A DNA stretch of 55,097 nt from Bacteroides stercorirosoris (lineage in GTDB: Bacteria; Bacteroidota; Bacteroidia; Bacteroidales; Bacteroidaceae). Numbering within the stretch: the first letter of the stretch is position 1; each line of letters opens with the position of its first letter. Below are positions 8,672 through 16,898 of the stretch, in pieces. Made by a program: the position numbers and the translations under genes. The stretch covers positions 1 through 55,097 of the forward strand of contig NZ_FQZN01000035.1 in assembly GCF_900142015.1 (NCBI RefSeq), in the 5' to 3' direction. The notes beneath the pieces were generated by a model that saw only the letters and a list, made by a program, of their open reading frames with translations, did no database searches and had not been told where the DNA came from.

Positions 8672-8908
8672 GTATATGTTTAGGGGGAGGGGACTTCGAT
8701 AAGTTATGTAGAAGGATATATAAGGGTATATAATGTGCACTGTATACGTAAATAGTTGTTTTCTATTGGATTATAACTTTTCTCTGAAAAATTGCTTCTG
8801 ACACGCTTTTTTCTTCTTCATATTTGAGATTTTATCCTCACCTTTGCATCGTTGATCAACGAAACGAGTGAATTAAGAACAGAATTTAAATCTCTAAATG
8901 AAAAAAGT

Positions 8909-9418
8909 ATGAGTGCAATTTTTAGAACGGTAGCGAGACCGTCCGACCCTCGGGTTGAAAATTCTCCCAAGAAGTATTTTCCGCAGTTGGTAACATTAGG
9001 ACAGAGTGTGAATCTGAACTTCATTGCCCAGAAAATGCAGGATCGTTCTTCGCTTTCTATCGGTGACATCCGGAGTACGATGCAGAACTTCGTGGAGAAG
9101 TTGAAAGAACAGTTGCTGGAAGGCAAGACTGTGAATATTACAGGGTTGGGCGTGTTTATGTTGGCTGCTAAGTCGAAAGGCGAGGATAAAGCCGAGGAGG
9201 TAACAGCTAAAAGCGTGGAAAGTGTCCGTATCTGCTTTCAGGCTAATAAAGAGCTGAAGATAACCAAGACCGCTACTCGTGCCGGTGAGAAGTTGGATTT
9301 GGTCAGCTTGGATGATTACTTGAAAGGACTGACGAATGCTCCTTCGGGAGGCGGTTCGGATGATGGCTCGGAAGATAAGCCGGGCGGAGGCGGAGTGGAT
9401 GAGAATCCTCTCGGGTAA
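8909..9418 (+). CDS. HU/IHF-like DNA-binding protein, Bacteroidales long form
   Basis: 169 residues from the ATG at 8909 (MSAIFRTVARPSDP). An in-frame start further upstream at 8852 adds 19 residues of poor quality and was not used. The core resembles HU: QSVNLNFIAQKMQDRSSLSIGDIRSTMQNFVEKLKEQLLEGKTVNITGLGVF, with a helical dimerisation part and the beginning of the beta arm. Unlike classical 90-residue HU it has an N-terminal extension and a glycine-rich acidic C-terminal tail ending GGGGVDENPLG. The same ending occurs in the HU-like protein at 33422. It lies just upstream of a smalltalk gene and a terminator. Expected role is DNA binding; the specific function is unknown. Confidence 0.85.
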   Translation: MSAIFRTVARPSDPRVENSPKKYFPQLVTLGQSVNLNFIAQKMQDRSSLSIGDIRSTMQNFVEKLKEQLLEGKTVNITGLGVFMLAAKSKGEDKAEEVTAKSVESVRICFQANKELKITKTATRAGEKLDLVSLDDYLKGLTNAPSGGGSDDGSEDKPGGGGVDENPLG

Positions 9419-9446
9419 ATTAAAAATTAGAAATTAAAAAATCACT

Positions 9447-9542
9447 ATGAAGAAAACGAGTTGGAATGTGATATTGAAAATGATTATCGCCTTAGCCAGC
9501 GCTATTGCAGGTGTGATTGGCGGGCAGGCGATGACACCGTAA
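9447..9542 (+). CDS. Smalltalk-family small hydrophobic protein (31 residues)
   Basis: A short frame ATG 9447 to TAA 9540-9542 encodes 31 residues that begin MKKTSWNVILKMIIALASA and end in a small-residue-rich stretch (IAGVIGGQAMTP). It fits the NCBI smalltalk protein family, tiny one-helix proteins found next to HU-like genes in Bacteroidales: a charged start, a Trp near position 6, then one membrane-length hydrophobic helix. It is 28 bases behind the HU-like stop and is followed at once by a terminator, so the pair forms a two-gene unit. Function unknown. Confidence 0.8.
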   Translation: MKKTSWNVILKMIIALASAIAGVIGGQAMTP

Positions 9543-9562
9543 CATATTGAGTTGAAAAGTGG

Positions 9563-9600
9563 AAAGCCGCTATCCGAAAATTAGGATGGCGGCTTTTCTT
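9563..9600 (+). terminator. Intrinsic terminator after the HU-smalltalk unit
   Basis: A 13-bp stem (AAAGCCGCTATCC with GGATGGCGGCTTT, one G-T pair) around an 8-base loop, followed by TCTTATT. It sits 20 bases after the smalltalk stop codon. It also faces the end of nadK on the other strand, so it may stop both. Confidence 0.85.
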
Positions 9601-9617
9601 ATTGTTAGCGTTGCTGA

Positions 9618-10487
9618 TTATCTTACATCTGCTCCCCACATCAGCTTATTGCGGAGCGTATCGAAGAATATATGATTGAAGCGCTTTACTACCTTAATGC
9701 TATAGTCTGCCCGTGAAATTCTTAAGCGGGTGGTTTCTTTGCACGATTCACTGCGACCGTCAATGGCAACAAGAAAACTGTGGCTACGGCTTTCGACGTC
9801 GAGAGTGATTTCCCAATCATCACAAATAACAATGGGGCGTACATTAAGACTGTGAGGGGCAACCGGAGTGATAGCGATTGTTTTGCTATGGGGCACGATG
9901 ACCGGACCGCCGACACTGAGAGAATAAGCGGTGGAACCGGTAGGGGTGGATACCACCAGTCCGTCTGCCTGATAAGTAGTGAGATGTGCACCGTTGATGG
10001 CAGTATGGATACTAATCATGGAAGAACTGTCGCGCTTCAATACCGCAATCTCATTAAGTGCGTATGGGGATTTCATCAAATCTTCATCATCGCAATGCAA
10101 CTGTAATACGCTGCGTTCCTCCACCTTATAATGATTATTGTAGATTTCATCAAAAGTCTCTTCCATTTCTTCCGGGGAAATATCTGCCAAAAAACCGAGG
10201 CGCCCGGTGTTGATACCCAAAATGGGGATATTCTTTTTACCTACCCGGCTGGCTGCTTTCAAGAATGTACCGTCACCACCGATACTGATGACCATATCGG
10301 CTATAAAATCGTCTCCGTCGAAGAGTTCGGCGGAAGCGATATCCATATGCAGGTCCGAAGTCAGAAAGTTATAAAACTCTCTGCATATGCAAAGCCGGGC
10401 ATTGCGTTGTTCCAGCAAACGGAACAAAGTTTCCGCATGTTTTGATTTTTTAGCTTGGTAAGTGTTCCCAAAAATGGCAAATTTCAT
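9618..10487 (-). CDS. nadK: NAD kinase
   Basis: Phosphorylates NAD to NADP in the cytoplasm. 289 residues from ATG at 10487 (MKFAIFGNTYQ); an upstream in-frame ATG at 10514 is less likely. Family signatures are clear: SIGGDGTFLKAA (GGDGTF at 70-75), LGINTGRLGFL, the middle NE-I segment ALNEIAVLKR and the glycine-rich STPTGSTAYSLSVGGP that binds the nucleotide. It is divergent from the pdxJ operon with a gap of about 100 bases. Confidence 0.96.
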   Translation of the reverse strand: MKFAIFGNTYQAKKSKHAETLFRLLEQRNARLCICREFYNFLTSDLHMDIASAELFDGDDFIADMVISIGGDGTFLKAASRVGKKNIPILGINTGRLGFLADISPEEMEETFDEIYNNHYKVEERSVLQLHCDDEDLMKSPYALNEIAVLKRDSSSMISIHTAINGAHLTTYQADGLVVSTPTGSTAYSLSVGGPVIVPHSKTIAITPVAPHSLNVRPIVICDDWEITLDVESRSHSFLVAIDGRSESCKETTRLRISRADYSIKVVKRFNHIFFDTLRNKLMWGADVR

Positions 10488-10562
10488 CGTCAATTCTTTC
10501 TTAATGAAATGCAAATATGGTATTTTTTTCTCAGAACGCTGCCAATATATCGCTATTATTTG

Positions 10563-10570
10563 TACTTTTG
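10563..10570 (+). promoter_or_regulatory. Candidate -7 box of the pdxJ operon promoter
   Basis: TACTTTTG matches the Bacteroides -7 consensus TAnnTTTG exactly. No good TTTG is seen about 20 bases upstream, so the -33 element is weak or absent. It lies 22 bases before the preferred pdxJ start and would drive the operon running to recG. Confidence 0.5.
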
Positions 10571-10591
10571 CGCAAAACTATGGACCGAATT

Positions 10592-11305
10592 ATGACTAGA
10601 TTAAGTGTAAATATAAACAAGATTGCAACGTTGCGTAATGCGCGTGGAGGTGATGTGCCTAATGTGGTGAAAGTGGCACTGGATTGTGAGAACTTCGGTG
10701 CAGACGGGATAACCGTTCACCCACGCCCTGACGAAAGGCATATACGCCGAAGTGATGTGTATGATCTTCGTCCGTTGCTTCGTACGGAATTTAATATCGA
10801 AGGATATCCGTCTCCCGACTTTATTGATCTGGTGCTGAAGGTAAAACCTCATCAAGTGACCCTGGTTCCGGATAGCCCTGCTCAGTTGACTTCCAATGCC
10901 GGCTGGGATACTAAAAAGAATCTGGATTTTCTGACTGAGGTGCTCGATGGATTTAATCATGCGGGCATCCGTACTTCCGTGTTTGTATCTGCCGATGCGG
11001 AAATGATAGAATATGCTGCCAAGGCCGGTGCCGACAGGGTGGAACTTTATACGGAACCTTATGCGACGGCTTATCCTCAGAACAAAGAGGCTGCGGTTGC
11101 ACCTTTTGTGGAAGCTGCCAAAGTGGCGCGCAGTCTGGGTTTGGGGTTGAATGCAGGGCATGACTTGAGCTTGGTGAACTTGAATTATTTATATCAAAAC
11201 ATTCCGTGGATGGATGAAGTCTCTATCGGGCATTCGCTGATCAGTGATGCTTTGTATCTGGGATTGGAACGTACTATTCAGGAATATAAAAACTGTCTTC
11301 GTTGA
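10592..11305 (+). CDS. pdxJ: Pyridoxine 5'-phosphate synthase
   Basis: Makes pyridoxine 5'-phosphate from 3-amino-1-hydroxyacetone phosphate and deoxyxylulose 5-phosphate in vitamin B6 synthesis. 237 residues from the ATG at 10592 (MTRLSVNINKIATLRNARGG); an ATG at 10580 adds four residues. Conserved blocks: VNINKIATLRNARGG, GADGITVHPRPDERHI, VTLVPD, VSVF-like phosphate region FVSADAEM, RVELYTEPYA, LNAGHDLSLVNL and VSIGHSLISDAL. Its TGA overlaps the ATG of the ExbB-like gene by one base (TGATG), showing a coupled operon. Confidence 0.96.
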   Translation: MTRLSVNINKIATLRNARGGDVPNVVKVALDCENFGADGITVHPRPDERHIRRSDVYDLRPLLRTEFNIEGYPSPDFIDLVLKVKPHQVTLVPDSPAQLTSNAGWDTKKNLDFLTEVLDGFNHAGIRTSVFVSADAEMIEYAAKAGADRVELYTEPYATAYPQNKEAAVAPFVEAAKVARSLGLGLNAGHDLSLVNLNYLYQNIPWMDEVSIGHSLISDALYLGLERTIQEYKNCLR

Positions 11306-12018
11306 TGAATGCAATGTTGTTATTGGCCCAAGTGGCTCCGGCGCTGACCGACTCGATTGCCGGCGCCAATCCGGTTTTGACCCAGGTAGCTGGTGCTGAA
11401 GAGATGAATTTGTGGAGCATGGCTGTCAAGGGTGGTTGGATTATGATCGTTCTTGGACTCTTGTCCATTCTTTGTTTCTATATCTTGTTCGAACGCAATT
11501 ATGTCATTCGGAAGGCTGGCAAAGAAGACCCGATGTTCATGGATAAGATAAAGGACTATATTTTGGATGGAGAAATAAAGGCTGCCATAGCCTACTGCCG
11601 CAGTGTAAATACTCCGTCAGCCCGTATGATTGAGAAGGGGATCAGCCGATTGGGACGTCCGGTGAATGATGTGCAGGCTGCTATCGAGAATGTGGGAAAT
11701 ATAGAGGTGGCTAAGTTGGAGAAGGGATTGACGATTATGGCTACCATCTCCGGAGGTGCGCCGATGATTGGTTTCCTGGGTACGGTGACTGGTATGGTGA
11801 GGGCTTTCTATGAAATGGCCAATGCCGGTAATAACATTGATATAACGTTGCTCTCAGGAGGTATTTATGAGGCTATGATTACTACGGTCGGTGGTCTGAT
11901 TGTAGGTATTATTGCCATGTTTGCCTATAATTACTTGGTGACATTGGTAGATGGTGTGGTAAATAAGATGGAGGCTAAGACCATGGCGTTCATGGACCTC
12001 CTGAATGAACCAGTGTAA
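11305..12018 (+). CDS. exbB: MotA/TolQ/ExbB-family proton channel protein
   Basis: 237 residues. Inner-membrane proton channel component that, with the ExbD/TolR protein, energises a TonB- or TolA-like protein. Three hydrophobic segments are visible: WSMAVKGGWIMIVLGLLSILCFYILF, then after a cytoplasmic loop GGAPMIGFLGTVTGMVRAF, and GGIYEAMITTVGGLIVGIIAMFAYNYLV. The LGTVTGM and TTVGGLIVG motifs are diagnostic. A hydrophobic, alanine-rich leader of about 35 residues precedes the first helix. The ATG overlaps the pdxJ stop; a TTG three bases earlier is less likely. Confidence 0.92.
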   Translation: MNAMLLLAQVAPALTDSIAGANPVLTQVAGAEEMNLWSMAVKGGWIMIVLGLLSILCFYILFERNYVIRKAGKEDPMFMDKIKDYILDGEIKAAIAYCRSVNTPSARMIEKGISRLGRPVNDVQAAIENVGNIEVAKLEKGLTIMATISGGAPMIGFLGTVTGMVRAFYEMANAGNNIDITLLSGGIYEAMITTVGGLIVGIIAMFAYNYLVTLVDGVVNKMEAKTMAFMDLLNEPV

Positions 12019-12056
12019 TTAATAGTTAGAAGTTAATAATTAATAATTAAAGAAGC

Positions 12057-12470
12057 GTGCTACAACGTAGAGCTAAAATATCGCCCAATTTCAGTATGGC
12101 ATCTATGACGGATGTCATCTTCCTGTTGCTGATCTTTTTCATGATCACGTCTACGGTTGTTTCACCGAATGCTATCAAGGTGTTGCTTCCGCAGGGAAAA
12201 CAACAGACGTCTGCTAAGCCTTTAACGAGGGTTATTATTGATAAGGACCTGAACTTTTATGCGGCATTCGGAAATGATAAGGAGCAAGCCATTTCTTTGG
12301 AAGAACTGACTCCTTTCCTGCAATCATGTGCTGCGAAAGAACCGGAAATGTATGTGGCACTTTATGCAGATGAAGCCGTGCCTTACCGGGAAATCGTGAA
12401 AGTGCTGAATATTGCTAATGAAAATAAGTTCAAGATGGTGCTGGCTACACGCCCGCCGGAAGGAAAATAA
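12057..12470 (+). CDS. exbD: ExbD/TolR-family biopolymer transport protein
   Basis: 137 residues, GTG start. One N-terminal transmembrane helix carries the family motif MTDVIFLLLIFFMITSTV with the essential proton-binding Asp19. The C-terminal periplasmic domain (VIIDKDLNFYA... YVALYADEAVPYREIVKVLNIANENKFKMVLATRP) fits TolR/ExbD. It follows the ExbB-like gene by 38 AT-rich bases and precedes the TonB-like gene by 18, the usual Q-R-A order of an energy-transducing complex. Confidence 0.93.
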   Translation: MLQRRAKISPNFSMASMTDVIFLLLIFFMITSTVVSPNAIKVLLPQGKQQTSAKPLTRVIIDKDLNFYAAFGNDKEQAISLEELTPFLQSCAAKEPEMYVALYADEAVPYREIVKVLNIANENKFKMVLATRPPEGK

Positions 12471-12488
12471 AACGTAATACGGAAAACG

Positions 12489-13301
12489 GTGGATCCGAAA
12501 AAGAAAGGTAAATACATAGGAATGGCAGGTGCGCTGCTGGTGCATGTGGCGTTTATCCTCCTGTTGATACTGGTGGGCTTCACTATGCCGGAGCCGCCGG
12601 AAGAGGATGGTATGCCGGTGATGCTGGGTGAAGTGCCCAATGCGTTTGGAAGTGCCGACCCTTCTTTGGTGAAAGTGGATGTGATGCCGGAAACTGTTGC
12701 TCCCAAAGTACAGGAGACGGTGGAACAGGAGATGCTTACCCAGGAGGATGAGGAAACCGTTACTATCAAGCCGAAAGCGGAAACTAAGAAAGAGGAAGTA
12801 AAGAAGCCGGAGAAAACCGAAGCCGAAAAAGCGGAAGAAGCCCGAAGACTGGCTGAAGCCAAAGCGGAACGTGAGCGTAAGGAGGCGGAAGAGGCTGCCC
12901 GTAAACGTGTGGCCGGTGCTTTCGGAAAGGGAGCGCAGATGGGGAGTAAAGGTACGACCGAAGGACAGGGTATTCAGGGTAGTCCTACAGGCAATGCTCC
13001 GGCCGGTGCATCGAGTGGAGCAGGAGGTTATGGAACTTTTGACCTCGGCGGACGTTCTTTAGGACAGGGAGGTTTGCCGCGTCCGGCATATAATGTACAA
13101 GATGAAGGAAGGGTAGTGGTTGCCATTACAGTGAATCCTGCGGGACATGTGATTGCCACCAGTATCGACCGACAAACCAATACCGTGAATCCTGCCTTGC
13201 GGAAAGCTGCTGAAGAGGCGGCAAAAAAGGCTCGTTTCAATGCCGTCAGCGGATTGAACAACCAGACGGGAACAATAACATATTACTTTAATCTAAAATA
13301 A
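12489..13301 (+). CDS. TonB/TolA-like energy transducer
   Basis: 270 residues, GTG start. Residues about 10-32 form the membrane anchor (GMAGALLVHVAFILLLILVGF, with the family-typical His). A proline/glutamate linker, then a highly charged Lys/Glu/Ala helix (about 95-142), a glycine-rich linker, and a C-terminal TonB-like domain (GRVVVAITVNPAGHVIATSIDR ... ALRKAAEEAAKKARFNAV ... GTITYYFNLK) follow. The Glu/Lys/Ala helix resembles TolA, the C-terminal fold resembles TonB, so the family name is open. It works with the two preceding genes to pass proton-motive force to the outer membrane. Confidence 0.88.
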   Translation: MDPKKKGKYIGMAGALLVHVAFILLLILVGFTMPEPPEEDGMPVMLGEVPNAFGSADPSLVKVDVMPETVAPKVQETVEQEMLTQEDEETVTIKPKAETKKEEVKKPEKTEAEKAEEARRLAEAKAERERKEAEEAARKRVAGAFGKGAQMGSKGTTEGQGIQGSPTGNAPAGASSGAGGYGTFDLGGRSLGQGGLPRPAYNVQDEGRVVVAITVNPAGHVIATSIDRQTNTVNPALRKAAEEAAKKARFNAVSGLNNQTGTITYYFNLK

Positions 13302-13315
13302 AAAGGAGAACAATT

Positions 13316-13864
13316 ATGGGTACAGTTTATGTTTTTTTTGCAGATGGATTTGAAGAGGTGGAAGCTTTCACTTCTGTAGATGTGATGAGACGTGCAGGGC
13401 TGAACGTGGAAATGATAACGGTGACTCCCGACGAAATAGTGACAGGAGCACATGACGTGCCGGTGCTTTGTGACAAGAATATAGTGAACTGCGATTTTTA
13501 TGATGCGGATTTAGTTCTTTTGCCCGGAGGAATGCCCGGAGCTGCTACTTTGGAGAAATGTCCTGAACTCCGTAAGCTGATTCTGGACTTTGCCGGAAAG
13601 AATAAGCCGATTGCGGCCATTTGTGCCGCTCCCATGATTTTGGGAAAACTTGGTTTACTGAAAGGACGTAAGGCGACCTGCTATCCGGGGTTTGAACAAT
13701 ATCTGGAAGATGCCGACTTCACAGGTGCTCCGGTGGAAAGAGACGGTAATATCATTACCGCGAACGGACCGGGCGCTGCAATGGAATTTGCTTTGGCCGT
13801 TGTGGACATGATGCTGGGTAAAGAAAAAGTGCAGGAACTGAAAGAAGCTATGTGTGTTATCTGA
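13316..13864 (+). CDS. DJ-1/PfpI-family protein (DJ-1/YajL-like)
   Basis: 182 residues, full length for the DJ-1 group. The nucleophile Cys103 lies in AAICAAPMILG and the partner Glu in DGFEEVEAFTS (13-14). LLPGGMPGA and the late TANGPGAAMEFAL segment also match. Members have been linked to glyoxal/methylglyoxal handling or oxidative-stress protection; the exact activity is debated. An AAAAGGAGAAC stretch lies 5-15 bases upstream of the start, an unusually strong ribosome-binding-like sequence for this phylum. Confidence 0.9.
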   Translation: MGTVYVFFADGFEEVEAFTSVDVMRRAGLNVEMITVTPDEIVTGAHDVPVLCDKNIVNCDFYDADLVLLPGGMPGAATLEKCPELRKLILDFAGKNKPIAAICAAPMILGKLGLLKGRKATCYPGFEQYLEDADFTGAPVERDGNIITANGPGAAMEFALAVVDMMLGKEKVQELKEAMCVI

Positions 13865-13867
13865 TTT

Positions 13868-14542
13868 ATGATCAAGTATGCTCTGATAGTTGCCGGTGGT
13901 AAAGGGTTGCGCATGGGAAGTGAACTTCCCAAACAGTTTCTGCCTATAGGTGGAAAGCCTGTGTTGATGCGTACATTGGAAGCCTTTTATGCCTACAATC
14001 TGGAGATACATATTATATTGGTGCTCCCGTGCAGTCAGCAGCCTTATTGGGCGCAATTGTGCGAGGAGCATCATTTTTCTTTGCCGCATACGGTGGCGGA
14101 CGGAGGTGAAACCCGTTTTCATTCGGTAAAGAACGGGCTGGCTTATGTGACCACTCCGGGGCTGGTTGGTGTTCATGACGGTGTGCGTCCGTTTGTTTCT
14201 CAGGAAGTGATAGCCCGCTGCTATGCGATGGCTGCTGAAAAGAAAGCCGTTATACCCGTGATAGATGTGGTGGAAACAGTGCGCCATCTGCAAGAAGAGG
14301 GAAGTGTGACGGTCAGCCGGGATGAATATAAACTGGTACAGACTCCGCAAGTGTTTGATGCTGACCTGTTGAAGCTGGCATATGAACAGCCTTATACTTC
14401 TTTTTTTACGGATGATGCCTCGGTGGTGGAAGCAATGGGTACATCTGTATATCTGACCGAAGGTAACCGGGAAAATATTAAGATAACGACTCCTTTTGAT
14501 TTGAAAATAGCCGCAGCTTTGTTGGACTCATGTTTGATTTAG
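13868..14542 (+). CDS. ispD: 2-C-methyl-D-erythritol 4-phosphate cytidylyltransferase
   Basis: Third step of the MEP isoprenoid pathway, making CDP-methylerythritol from MEP and CTP. 224 residues. The nucleotide-binding start ALIVAGGKGLRMGSELPKQFLPIGGKPV is diagnostic (G-G-x-G-x-R-M and P-K-Q), with VADGGETRFHSVKNGL, VHDGVRPFV, IPVIDVVETVR, QTPQVFDADLL and TDDASVVEAMG. It starts 3 bases after the DJ-1 gene stop and overlaps recG by 13 bases. Confidence 0.96.
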   Translation: MIKYALIVAGGKGLRMGSELPKQFLPIGGKPVLMRTLEAFYAYNLEIHIILVLPCSQQPYWAQLCEEHHFSLPHTVADGGETRFHSVKNGLAYVTTPGLVGVHDGVRPFVSQEVIARCYAMAAEKKAVIPVIDVVETVRHLQEEGSVTVSRDEYKLVQTPQVFDADLLKLAYEQPYTSFFTDDASVVEAMGTSVYLTEGNRENIKITTPFDLKIAAALLDSCLI

Positions 14543-16626
14543 CCTCTCGTGACATAAAATATCTGTCGGGTGTCGGACCGCAACGCGCCTCAGTGCTCAA
14601 TAAAGAATTGGGCATCTATTCCCTGCATGACTTATTGTATTATTTCCCCTATAAATATGTGGACCGCAGCCGTATCTATTATATTCATGAGATAGATGGT
14701 ACGATGCCTTACATTCAGTTGAAAGGCGAAATCCTCAGTTTTGAAACGATTGGGGAGGGACGGCAACGGCGTTTGGTCGCTCATTTCTCGGATCGTACGG
14801 GGGTGGTGGATTTGGTTTGGTTTCAGGGGATTAAGTTTCTTGTCGGCAAATATAAAGTGCATCAGGAATATATCGTATTCGGCAAACCCAGTGTCTTCAA
14901 CGGACGGATTAATATAGCCCATCCGGATATTGACGATGCTTCAGAGTTGAAACTTTCGACAATGGGGCTGCAACCTTATTATAATACAACGGAGAAGATG
15001 AAGCGGAGTTCTCTCAACTCTCATGCAATTGAGAAGATGATGAGTGCCGTGGTGCAGCAACTGCGTGAGCCATTGCCCGAAACACTCTCTCCTTCAATTC
15101 TGGCAGAACATCATCTGATGCCATTGACGGATGCTTTGATTAATATCCATTTCCCGGCAAATCCGGAGTTGCTTCGTAAGGCACAGTACCGGCTGAAGTT
15201 TGAGGAACTTTTTTATGTGCAGCTGAATATTCTCCGTTATGCCAAGGACAGGCAGCGAAAGTATCGGGGGTATATATTTGAAACGGTAGGTGAGATATTC
15301 AATACCTTCTATGCCAGGAACCTGCCATTCGAACTGACCGGTGCGCAGAAACGTGTGTTGAAAGAGATACGTCGTGATGTGGGTAGCGGCAAACAAATGA
15401 ACCGTCTTCTGCAGGGGGATGTGGGAAGCGGAAAAACACTGGTCGCTCTGATGAGTATGCTGATTGCGTTAGATAACGGTTATCAGGCTTGCATGATGGC
15501 TCCTACTGAAATCCTGGCTAATCAGCACTATGAAACGATCTGTGAACTTCTGACAGGAATGGATGTGCGTGTGGCACTACTGACCGGTTCTATCAAGGGC
15601 AAAAAACGGGAGGCAATTCTTACAGGCTTGCTGACGGGTGATATACATATACTTATCGGTACGCATGCCGTGATAGAAGATACGGTGAATTTTTCTTCAC
15701 TGGGGCTGGTGGTGATAGATGAACAGCACCGTTTCGGTGTGGCGCAACGTGCACGCTTGTGGACGAAGAACGTGCAGCCGCCTCACGTATTGGTGATGAC
15801 GGCCACTCCCATTCCGCGTACTCTGGCTATGACCTTATATGGTGACCTGGATGTGTCTGTGATTGACGAACTGCCCCCGGGACGTAAACCTATTGTGACT
15901 ATTCACAAGTATGATGCACATCGCGCAAGCCTGAATCAGTCCGTTCGTAAACAACTTGCGGAAGGTAGGCAAGTTTACATTGTCTATCCTCTGATCAAGG
16001 AAAGTGAGAAGATTGATTTGAAGAATCTGGAAGAAGGCTACCTGCATGTTTGTGAGGACTTCCCGGAATGTAAGGTTTGCAAGGTACATGGTAAGATGAA
16101 ACCTGCCGAGAAGGATGAGCAGATGCAGCTTTTCGTTTCTGGTGAAGCGCAGATTATGGTGGCTACTACAGTGATTGAAGTTGGAGTGAATGTTCCCAAT
16201 GCGTCTGTGATGATTATAGAGAATGCGGAACGCTTTGGTTTGTCGCAACTTCACCAATTGCGCGGGCGTGTAGGCCGTGGGGCGGAACAATCTTATTGTA
16301 TTTTAGTCACGGGTTATAAACTGGTTGAAGAAACCCGGAAACGACTGGAAATAATGGTGCGGACGAATGATGGTTTCGAAATAGCCGAAGCGGACCTGAA
16401 ACTGCGTGGTCCCGGTGATTTGGAAGGTACGCAGCAAAGCGGTATCGCTTTCGATCTGAAGATTGCCGATATCGCACGTGACGGGCAATTGCTGCAATAT
16501 GTCCGTAACGTTGCGGAAGAAGTGGTAGATGCTGATCCGACAGGGACTCGTCCGGAGAATGAAATCCTGTGGCGACAGTTGAAAGCATTGCGGAAAACCA
16601 ACGTTAACTGGGCTTCTATTAGTTGA
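14530..16626 (+). CDS. recG: ATP-dependent DNA helicase RecG
   Basis: Remodels stalled replication forks and branched recombination intermediates. 698 residues. The N-terminal wedge/OB region (SGVGPQRASVLNKELGIYSLHDLLYYFPYKY... GEILSFETIGEGRQRRLVAHFSD) is followed by helicase motor motifs: Walker A GDVGSGKT near residue 297, APTEILANQHY, DEQH at about 397-400, TATPIPRTLA, and motif VI with QLRGRVGRGAEQSYC. The C-terminal DLKLRGPGDLEGTQQSG is characteristic. It overlaps the end of ispD and is the last gene of the pdxJ operon; a 270-base gap follows. Confidence 0.97.
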   Translation: MFDLASRDIKYLSGVGPQRASVLNKELGIYSLHDLLYYFPYKYVDRSRIYYIHEIDGTMPYIQLKGEILSFETIGEGRQRRLVAHFSDRTGVVDLVWFQGIKFLVGKYKVHQEYIVFGKPSVFNGRINIAHPDIDDASELKLSTMGLQPYYNTTEKMKRSSLNSHAIEKMMSAVVQQLREPLPETLSPSILAEHHLMPLTDALINIHFPANPELLRKAQYRLKFEELFYVQLNILRYAKDRQRKYRGYIFETVGEIFNTFYARNLPFELTGAQKRVLKEIRRDVGSGKQMNRLLQGDVGSGKTLVALMSMLIALDNGYQACMMAPTEILANQHYETICELLTGMDVRVALLTGSIKGKKREAILTGLLTGDIHILIGTHAVIEDTVNFSSLGLVVIDEQHRFGVAQRARLWTKNVQPPHVLVMTATPIPRTLAMTLYGDLDVSVIDELPPGRKPIVTIHKYDAHRASLNQSVRKQLAEGRQVYIVYPLIKESEKIDLKNLEEGYLHVCEDFPECKVCKVHGKMKPAEKDEQMQLFVSGEAQIMVATTVIEVGVNVPNASVMIIENAERFGLSQLHQLRGRVGRGAEQSYCILVTGYKLVEETRKRLEIMVRTNDGFEIAEADLKLRGPGDLEGTQQSGIAFDLKIADIARDGQLLQYVRNVAEEVVDADPTGTRPENEILWRQLKALRKTNVNWASIS

Positions 16627-16788
16627 AGAACGGTTAAACATACGCTTTATTTGCAGTTTTATGTTGTAAAACATGTTAGCTTCTATCTTTCCGATTAATA
16701 GGGAGTTACAGGCGTTTTAACTACTTCTCTTTTTAGCCCTTTCCGAAAAAATAGTTAAGGATAGACTTTCCATTTAAAGAAGAAATAC

Positions 16789-16796
16789 TACCTTTG
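16789..16796 (+). promoter_or_regulatory. Candidate -7 box upstream of the LytM/LysM peptidase gene
   Basis: TACCTTTG fits TAnnTTTG exactly. A TTTC lies 18 bases upstream as a possible weak -33 box. Transcription from here would give a leader of about 95 bases that contains the pairings GTTGG/CCAAC and GGATAT/ATATC. The rest of 16627-16898 shows no gene. Confidence 0.5.
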
Positions 16797-16898
16797 GGAG
16801 AATTTTTTAAAATAAATCTGGATATTCGGTGACGAACAAGAGGTGTTGGTGACCAGAGGTGCTTGCCAACGGATATCAAAAATGAATGACGAAACGGA

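Noticed and set aside
8852..8908. Upstream in-frame start giving 19 extra residues for the first HU-like protein
   Set aside because: The extra residues lack the usual HU-like pattern; MSAIFRTVARPSDP is the family-like beginning.
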